From positions 682,001 to 746,000 of the forward strand of contig NC_016459.1 of assembly GCF_000226115.1 (NCBI RefSeq): 64,000 nucleotides of DNA, written 5' to 3'. The position numbers and the translations under genes were made by a program. Under the pieces are notes generated by a model that had not been told where the DNA came from, searched no databases, and was given only the letters and a program-made list of their open reading frames with translations. Shown piece by piece: positions 57,468 through 64,000 of this stretch (its first letter is position 1; every line of letters starts with the position of its first letter). Origin of the DNA: Thermothielavioides terrestris NRRL 8126 (taxonomy: Eukaryota; Ascomycota; Sordariomycetes; Sordariales; Chaetomiaceae).

Positions 57468-58250
57468 CTGCGGGTGCGGGTGCAGGTGCAGGTTTAGTGA
57501 TGGTGATGGCGGGCTGTCGCAGTGATACTGTTGTTTTCGCCGCAGAGAACAGGATAGGCGCACAGACAGGTGCTGGGGCAAGACGGGCCATCCACGGCCA
57601 TTTCGGCCGTGAACATTGCTGTGGCAAACACCGTTCCATGATGTCGTGCCCGGAGGTTCGCCGGAGATGACAAGGCTTCGGGCCACTCTTGTAGATGCAG
57701 CTGCGAAGTCCTGTGGTTGGGCAACTGTATTCTTAAGCAATCCATGGGCGTACCGGATCCGCCATACCGGCCTGAGAACCCGCGTCCTGGGGCACCGGCC
57801 GGGATACCGGGGGGGGGGTCACCGATAGCCGCGCCGACACCCGCTCCGAGATCCGGCCGGGTCCATCAGACCGAATACTCCGTACACCCGCTGCGTATCG
57901 GCATCATGTTTGGTCGAGGCAACTGCGAGGGGCACATAATTTGTAGGGCTGAAGGTCCCCGACCGCGATATTTCACACAGGAAGCTGGTCTCCATGATGG
58001 TCGTCAGGCGAAGGTGACGCCGACGCTTCTTGATTCCGCGTAGCAGCTGAAGCAGCGAGGCCCACCCGTGGGACGGCAAAGTCAAATCTTTGCGGACTAG
58101 CGAATGACGTGCTGCCGCACGGTTCTCTCTCTGCGCCGAGCGTCCGTTTCAGGCCGTTGTCTTCACTTTCAAAGACCACAAGTCACTCAACCGTTACAAC
58201 GAGCGCCGGGGTTGCAGTTCTCACCACACTCGCTCACTTCACAACCCACC
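57468..58250. other. Intergenic / upstream exon of the candidate gene and SQR promoter
   Basis: Contains possible 5' exon sequence of the candidate minus-strand gene and the promoter of the sulfide:quinone oxidoreductase gene. Nothing more can be supported. Confidence 0.4.
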
Positions 58251-59627
58251 ATGGCTCCCGGTCGAGTTCTCGCCAGGCAAGCGGCCGGTGCTGCGGCGGC
58301 TGGCCGACATTCACTTACCAAACATACCCCGGCCTCATACCGGAGCTTCGCATCTATCTCACAGTCCCCGGTCAGCCCGGCAAGGAACCACAGGGTTGTT
58401 GTCGTCGGTGGTGGCTCCGCTGGTCTCGCCATCAGCCACCAGCTCCTGCGGTCTGGCAGGTTTGCCCAGGACGACATCGCCATCGTCGACCCGGCAGAAT
58501 GGCACCACTACCAGCCCGGCTGGACGCTCGTCGGCGGCGGCCTCAAGGACAAAGAGCAGCTCAGGCGCCCGCTGGCGTCTCTGGTCGACCCTAAGCTCAA
58601 GCTCTACTCCGAGCCCGTTTCTAGTTTCTCGCCTGACGACAACAGCGTGCTGCTCGGCAACGGCTCCACGCTCACGTACGACCAGCTGGTCGTGGTGCCG
58701 GGCATCAAGGTCGACCTGAATAGCATCAAGGGCCTGCCGGAAGCCGTGTCCAACCCGGACTCCAACGTATCCTGCATCTACACCTACGAGACGGTCGACA
58801 AGACGTTCAAGACCATCCAGCGCCTGCGCGGCGGACAGGCCATCTTCACGCAGCCGGCCGGCGTGATCAAGTGCGCGGGCGCGCCGCAGAAGATCATGTG
58901 GCTGGCGCTAGACCACTGGAAGCGCGCGGGGCTGTACCAACCGCAGCAGGGCGGCAGCTCGTCGTCGCCCATACAGATCGCGTTCGCGACGGGCCTGCCC
59001 GTCATGTTCGGCGTGCCCAAGTACAGCGCGGCGCTGGAGGCGCTGCGGCAGGCGCGCGGCGTCGAGGGCCTGTTCTCGCACGACCTGGTCGAGGTCGACG
59101 GCGAGACGGCCGTGTTCGCGGGCCCGGACGGCCCGGTGCGCCGCCGGTTCGACCTGCTGCACGTCGTGCCCAAGATGGGCGCGCACGCCTTCGTCAAGCA
59201 GAGCCCGCTGGCGAACGAGGCCGGGTTCGTGGACGTGGACGACGCCACGCTGCGGCACAAGCGGTACGCGAACGTGTGGTCGGCCGGCGACGCCAGCAGC
59301 CTGCCCACGTCCAAGACGGCGGCGGCCATCACGGCGCAGGCGCCGGTGCTGGTGCGGAACCTGCTGCGTGCGCTGGAGGGCGGCGCCGAGCCGCACCCGG
59401 GCTACGACGGCTACACGTCGTGCCCGCTGCTGACCGAGTACGGGAAGGTGATGCTGGCCGAGTTCAAGTACGGCGGCGTGCCGCAGGAGACGTTCGCCAG
59501 GTTCGGCTGGGACCAGGCCACGCCCAGGCGCGCCTTCTACCACCTGAAGAAAGACTTCTTCCCGTGGGTGTATTACAAATCGATGGTCAAGGGCACCTGG
59601 GGCGGGCCGAAGGGGTGGATTAATTAA
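58251..59627 (+). CDS. Sulfide:quinone oxidoreductase, mitochondrial (HMT2/SQOR type)
   Basis: A 458-residue FAD enzyme of the inner mitochondrial membrane that oxidises sulfide and passes electrons to ubiquinone. The start at 58251 has a good context (CCCACCATGG) and is followed by an Arg/Ala-rich presequence of about 40 residues. The FAD motif VVVVGGGSAGL is at residues 49-59, with EWHHYQPGWTLVGGG soon after. The two redox cysteines are Cys208 (VIKCAGAPQK) and Cys391 (TSCPLLTEYGKVMLAEF), matching the pair in human SQOR and fission-yeast Hmt2. WSAGDASSLPTSKTAAAI is the second FAD-contact motif. It ends YYKSMVKGTWGGPKGW, as in fungal relatives. It is intronless and complete. The upstream open frame to 58104 is probably 5' UTR. 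Confidence 0.93.
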   Translation: MAPGRVLARQAAGAAAAGRHSLTKHTPASYRSFASISQSPVSPARNHRVVVVGGGSAGLAISHQLLRSGRFAQDDIAIVDPAEWHHYQPGWTLVGGGLKDKEQLRRPLASLVDPKLKLYSEPVSSFSPDDNSVLLGNGSTLTYDQLVVVPGIKVDLNSIKGLPEAVSNPDSNVSCIYTYETVDKTFKTIQRLRGGQAIFTQPAGVIKCAGAPQKIMWLALDHWKRAGLYQPQQGGSSSSPIQIAFATGLPVMFGVPKYSAALEALRQARGVEGLFSHDLVEVDGETAVFAGPDGPVRRRFDLLHVVPKMGAHAFVKQSPLANEAGFVDVDDATLRHKRYANVWSAGDASSLPTSKTAAAITAQAPVLVRNLLRALEGGAEPHPGYDGYTSCPLLTEYGKVMLAEFKYGGVPQETFARFGWDQATPRRAFYHLKKDFFPWVYYKSMVKGTWGGPKGWIN

Positions 59628-61947
59628 TTTAAATTAAAAGCACCTAGTTAGATGGACTAGCACCGAAGAGATTCAGGTTCTCGTCGTTGTTCCGATCTCT
59701 TTTCTTCTGCATCGTATCATCGAGGTGCGTGCGGCTGGGGGGGGAGGGGCAGTCCGGATGGAATCAGAGCAGGCAGGAGCACAGCCGGAGTGTTCGTCTA
59801 ATCTCTCCTTTGCCCAGCCAAAGACCTTGTCAGATCTGAGAGCGGCGGCTCCCACTTTCCCGTGTCTGACCCGGCTGTGAGGCGCCTGCTGGTGTGCTCT
59901 GGGGCCTCTGATGCCGACACCCTCGCGTCTTGAGGCTTTGCTGTCACTCTGCCATAAATGCTCGAAACAAGGCACATTGATAGCTTACCTGCCGTTGGAT
60001 CTGGCGCTTCTCGCCTGACCAACGCCTAGCATACGGTCCCGGATCGAAGCAGTTTCCTCAGCGCCTCGTCCCATCATTGAGCACTGTTTTGCGCTATCAA
60101 CGATGCATCCTCCGGTGCCCGCATGATTTGATCCAGCCTTAGCAGTCTACATCGATCATGGCGTCGGCATACCTGACCAGTTCATTGAGGTGCACGAGCT
60201 TGATTTGGGTAATCGCCACCTAAATTCCCTCCTCATTGTACCCTGCATGATCCCTCTGGGGCCCGATTTCTTCATACCGTCGGCTTCTAATTGTTAGGCA
60301 CTCTTTCCCGACAACGTACTCTCGGCTTCACTCCTTCTGGTAGGCGGCTCGGGGCCTCTGAAGTTTTCCAGAACTTCAGGGTCCCTGTGGCTCTTGGGGC
60401 CCCTGCGGCGGCCGAAATCTCAGGGGCCTTGAACAACCAGGACGAAAAAGATGCGAAGAAGGCATCGGCCTGGCCAAACAAGCGCCACTCAATCGGCCAA
60501 TCAATCCAGTACTGGAATCGAGGCTCACTTGCCCAACCAAGCTGAACACCGAGTAGTGGTACAAACTCGAGGACAACTCAAGAGCAACTGGTCGGTATGA
60601 GGAGGGTTCACGAAGCCGCATTATCATCAGGGTGATCCCTGGCCTTGAGACTCGGCTGACGGACGCCCGCTTGGAACCAGGGGATGGCCGGATTACCGGC
60701 CGGCCTTTACCGGCCCGGCTCCCGAGAACGGGTTATGTTGTATGAAAGTCTTGTTCTACGCCGAGGGTGACGAACATAGGGGCAGACATATGTCCGTGTG
60801 TGTTCCGGTAATCCTGAGCGTTTAAGTCCGCAACGCCTCGCAGATCAGCCAAGATCCAGCCCACCAGACCGACCGTCCGAAAACCCAGTTGACGAAAACG
60901 ACCCCGTAGTCAATATCGGAATACGGCTCAAGCCCAACCGCCGACCCGTCAGCGTTCGCGATATCGTCGTCACCAGCCAGCCTTACCGACCGACCGAAGC
61001 TCAGCCGCGGCCAAACATAGCAGCCGTGACGAGCAACGGCTTCACAAAACATTGGGGTTCCACACAGCTTCCGCGCGACACGCGCACGCCCTCAACGCCG
61101 ACTCAGGATTGGCGGCGACCACAGGTCACGTCCTACACGTTCCTTGCTGCGCAGGGATCGTGGAAACGCCGCGAAGGTGGGTCGGTACTACGCGCAAACA
61201 CCGCTGCTAACTCCGTGCGGGTCAAACAGAGAACCCATCAAACCAGGTTACCAGATGCCAGACAATCTTCACAAAGTCAACTTCAAAGACTCGGCCAATC
61301 ACGGAGTGGACTTCCTGACCATCACCCCCTTGCTGCTTCAAGCAGCTATAGAACTCCTGGTACTATGTATAGACGCCACTGAGAATTTGCTTCGTAAAGA
61401 GGAGTCTGGTGACGTCGTGTTCGCGAAGCCCCTGGAGGCGCTCAGCAAGACTGCCCTGGGCCCGCAGCGATTTTTCTACGGAACATCTCATCCCCGGTTT
61501 GCTGGAAATACGAGGATCGAACATGGAACCATTGCCATGCTCCCTGCTCTGGGCTCCGCAGGCACCAATTGCAGCGGAGGTGAACGTCACCACCTCGCTT
61601 ACTCACCATGCTCGGCACTTCGGCATTGCGCTGACGTCCTATATCCGGCGCACGCATCATTGAAGAGCTTTTGTCTTTGTAATCCGGCTTCCACGATGTT
61701 GGGAGCGGATCGAATACATAGCTCAATCATTGTCACATCGTCTCAGTCAGCGCAGCGTAGACGGAGCTCGAGATAATCCAACTCAAATACATATCTCCGA
61801 TACAAGCTTGAGCCCAAAGGAGTCTCCTTTTTAGGGTCCGTGGTTCCCCGTACTTCAGGCCCCTCGAGCGATCGTCATCAACAACCAATACGACAATCAA
61901 CGCAGCCACTGCTTGGTTTTTCACCCCAAAACACTAGGTAATTATTG
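59628..61947. other. Intergenic region, no gene recognised
   Basis: About 2.3 kb. Open frames of 60-210 codons occur on both strands (for example 60,798-61,382 and 61,144-61,776, plus) but overlap one another and show no family, domain or intron logic. Confidence 0.4.
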
Positions 61948-61989
61948 AGTCCGAGGAATTAAGTCCGAGGAATTAAGTCCGAGGAATTG
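61948..61989. repeat. Three tandem 14-bp units, AGTCCGAGGAATTA
   Basis: Units at 61948-61961, 61962-61975 and 61976-61989; the last ends in G instead of A. They lie 44-85 bp upstream of the reductase start codon. Confidence 0.9.
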
Positions 61990-62032
61990 CCAACGACCGC
62001 GCTGCCACTACTTCAAAACCTGGAACCGCGCC

Positions 62033-63076
62033 ATGGCTTCGCCTGCAGAACAGACCCTGCTGGTAACCGGCGCGAACGGCTTCGTCGCCAGCCACATCCT
62101 CAAGCTGGCCCTGGAGAAGGGCTATCACGTCCGCGGCACCGTGCGGTCCGAGTCGTCAGCAGCTAGCGTCCGCGCCAAGTTTCCCGAGCACAGCGACAAA
62201 CTCTCCCTGGCGGTCGGCCCGGACCTGACGAAGCCGGAGCTGTACGCGCCCGCATTTGCCGGCACGGCCAAGCCCATCACCGGCGTCCTCCACGTCGCCG
62301 CGAACTTCACCCTCAAGGTCGACGACAACCGCCGCGACCTCCTCGACCCAGCCATCGGCGGCGCACGGGGCATCCTCGAGGCCACCGCCCGCTACGGGCG
62401 CGACGTGCGGCGCGTGGTGCTGACCTCCTCCTTCGCCGCCAACATCGACCTGTCCAAGGGCGCCCGGGCCGGGTACACCTACACGGAAGCAGACTGGAAC
62501 CCGGTGACGTACGAACAGGCGGCCGCGCCGGGAGTCGACGGCGCCACGGCCTACTGCGCGTCCAAGGCGCTCGCCGAGAAGGCCATGTGGGACTGGGCCG
62601 CCGAGCACAAGCCGCCGTTCGACCTCGTGTCCATCAACCCGCCGTGGATTTTTGGGCCGCACGTGGGCGGCCTCCGAGACTTGGCGCGGCTGAACGAGTC
62701 CACCGCCGCGCTGCATGCGCTGATCGGTGCCGCGGAGGTGCCGCCGCCGGATTACGCGGGGTTCGCGGATGTGCGGAACGTTGCGGATGCGCACCTTGCC
62801 GCGTTCGAGAAGCCGGAGGCGGGCGGACAGCGGTTCATCGTGGGGCTGCACTTTGATTATCAGAGTGTGGTGGACTCGGTGCGGCGGGAGGTGCCGGAGC
62901 TGAGGGATCGGCTGCCGGTCGGCAAGCCGGGGAAGGTTCCGGAGATGTACGAGCTGGACGGGAGCAAGGCGGAAAGGGTGCTGGGTATCCGCTATATCCC
63001 GCTGGAGCGGTCAATGAGGGATTCGTTTGTCCAGTTTGTCGAAGCTGAGCAGGCACTTGCCGCGGCTTCTGCTTGA
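62033..63076 (+). CDS. Extended short-chain reductase (dihydroflavonol-reductase/Gre2-like)
   Basis: A 347-residue NAD(P)H-dependent carbonyl reductase of the extended SDR class. The cofactor loop is LLVTGANGFVASH (Gly13, Gly16), HVRGTVRSE supplies the basic NADP contact, and VLHVAANFTLKV and VVLTSSFAANI carry the central Ser. Tyr174 and Lys178 form the catalytic pair in AYCASKALAEKAMWDW. INPPWIFGPHVGG and GFADVRNVADAHLAAFEKP are the downstream family motifs. It is intronless, and the start ATG follows CGCGCC. Fungal members reduce methylglyoxal, ketones or secondary-metabolite intermediates; the substrate here cannot be told. Confidence 0.9.
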   Translation: MASPAEQTLLVTGANGFVASHILKLALEKGYHVRGTVRSESSAASVRAKFPEHSDKLSLAVGPDLTKPELYAPAFAGTAKPITGVLHVAANFTLKVDDNRRDLLDPAIGGARGILEATARYGRDVRRVVLTSSFAANIDLSKGARAGYTYTEADWNPVTYEQAAAPGVDGATAYCASKALAEKAMWDWAAEHKPPFDLVSINPPWIFGPHVGGLRDLARLNESTAALHALIGAAEVPPPDYAGFADVRNVADAHLAAFEKPEAGGQRFIVGLHFDYQSVVDSVRREVPELRDRLPVGKPGKVPEMYELDGSKAERVLGIRYIPLERSMRDSFVQFVEAEQALAAASA

Positions 63077-63321
63077 GCATGGTTGTTGTTTATTAAAGCC
63101 TTGTTGGATAAACGTGCGATTATACCTAGTACTACATGATTGCAATTATTTTATCTACGGCAGGCGGGGCAAGCAGGCTTGGGGGAGATTCTAACTGAGA
63201 TACTCTCCTAGAAATGATTGAAAGCTCCCTCAAGTGACACTGATGCGGTGGCACGCAAAAGTAGTATACAGATACAGTGGTGGAATAAGTGATCATGGAT
63301 TCAAAGTAGGGAGGCTCCTAC
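63077..63321. other. 3' flank of the reductase gene
   Basis: Increasingly AT-rich sequence with no gene. Confidence 0.5.
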
Positions 63322-63346
63322 CACTGCCAAGATATTCTTGGCAGTG
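63322..63346. repeat. 25-bp palindrome (11-bp arms, TAT centre)
   Basis: CACTGCCAAGA TAT TCTTGGCAGTG; the arms are perfect reverse complements. It lies at the edge of the AT-rich repeat-like block. Confidence 0.9.
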
Positions 63347-64000
63347 TATAGGGTGCATAGGCTATGCAGGGCTAACCCTACATGGCGCAACCCTAACCTA
63401 GAGCCTGACCTAGATAGGGTCATCATCTATTTATATATATAGGAGTATCTGGTATCAAGTGCTAGGCTATAAGAAAAAAGGCAATGCCCTTACTACGTCG
63501 ATCCTCGAATTGATCCTCCTTCCCAATCTGGTACTTTATTCCTTTTAAATATCCTCCTCCTCGTAGTATCGCGCTGGTTTAGCGCCTTTGCTAGCGTGTA
63601 TACTACACCGTGGATTCGGGGCTGGGCTAGCCACTACAATGGTTAAAGCCGTAGGCGAAGGTGGCTCTGTAATGTGCTTAACTAGCATAGGTGTCTTCTT
63701 AGGCGGTATAGGTTGTAGCGCTATAGGCTACGGCGCTATTATATGCTTAATCGGGGCCACCGGTGTAGGCACCTCCTATAAAGAGTTCCTCGTTGATAGA
63801 GTGGCTAGCACGGACGCCTCTTGTAAGGAGGTCTTTATCGATAGGCTAGCTAGTGTAGACGCCTTCTACAAGGAGGTCCTTGTCGATAGAGTGGCTAGTA
63901 TAGGCGCCTCTTGTAAGGAGGTCTTTATCGATAGGCTAGCTAGTATAGACGCCTTCTATAAGGTCCTCGTCGATGGACCTACCGTAGGTGCTTCCGGCTA
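63347..64000. mobile_element. RIP-affected repeat or retroelement fragment (runs off the right edge)
   Basis: From about 63,350 the sequence turns TpA-rich with frequent CTA/TAG, as in the copia element. TGGTATCAAGTGC at about 63,451 resembles a tRNA-type primer-binding site. On the minus strand a frame reads, with TAG where CAG is likely, through HASKGAKPARYYEEEDI at about 63,545-63,600 and a Ser/Thr/Pro-rich repeat region, like a retroelement polyprotein linker. On the plus strand an ATG at 63639 opens a frame to the window end. The class and orientation of the element cannot be settled from this fragment. Confidence 0.4.
63771..64000. repeat. 45-bp tandem repeat, about 4.5 units
   Basis: Units of 45 bp (15 codons) begin at 63771, 63816, 63861, 63906 and 63951 (partial). 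Units 2 and 4 are nearly identical and units 1, 3 and 5 resemble each other, giving a 90-bp higher-order period. On the plus strand they encode ASCKEVFIDRLASVD-type repeats without a stop. Confidence 0.85.

Noticed and set aside
60798..61776. Two overlapping plus-strand frames of about 200 codons
   Set aside because: They overlap each other in different frames, have no domain or plausible start context, and composition does not favour either.
63771..64000. CRISPR-like array
   Set aside because: The repeats are contiguous 45-bp tandem units without unique spacers, in a eukaryotic genome.

Overview
The window comes from a filamentous ascomycete, most likely a Sordariomycete of the Sordariales/Chaetomiaceae type. 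GC-rich genes are cut by 60-90 nt spliceosomal introns. The families present (Zn2Cys6 regulators, a TmpA-like membrane protein, SRPK-type kinase, SnoaL-like and DUF3237 proteins) are typical of ascomycetes. A Ty1/copia retrotransposon carries RIP-type C-to-T (CpA to TpA) damage. No tRNA, rRNA or CRISPR array was seen.

Left part (1-19,610) is gene-poor and decaying. It holds the 5' half of a TmpA-like membrane protein with a GC-AG intron, an SRPK-like kinase interrupted by one TAG, a complete MFS sugar transporter, a short-chain dehydrogenase that has lost its catalytic middle, and an orphan AflR-type regulator. Long stretches between them show no convincing gene.

From 19,808 to 26,783 lies one complete but heavily mutated copia element: two 199-bp LTRs, a GATAG target-site duplication, a primer-binding site matching the initiator tRNA-Met anticodon arm, remnants of gag-protease-integrase-RT-RNase H, and an extra 3' region that reads as protein on the antisense strand.

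The middle (27,700-40,400) has a carotenoid-oxygenase/lignostilbene-dioxygenase family gene next to a SnoaL-like gene with a frameshift, a broken RNase H-domain gene with a perfect 19-bp hairpin inside, a decayed hypothetical gene, and a two-exon hypothetical gene.

The most striking region is 41,625-47,645. It holds a five-exon DMSO-reductase-family molybdopterin oxidoreductase (Cys-ligated Mo), a stand-alone MoeA-type molybdenum insertase, and a MobA-type molybdenum cofactor guanylyltransferase that overlaps the MoeA gene tail to tail. The standard eukaryotic molybdoenzymes use the mononucleotide cofactor and need no MobA. Together these genes look like a self-contained bis-MGD enzyme plus cofactor-maturation module in a fungus, probably of bacterial ancestry.

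The right part (48,400-63,100) has a secreted DUF3237 protein, a C6 regulator, an LRR/F-box-like protein, a small Cys-rich protein, a mitochondrial sulfide:quinone oxidoreductase and an extended-SDR reductase. The window ends in AT-rich, RIP-like repeat DNA with 45-bp tandem units.
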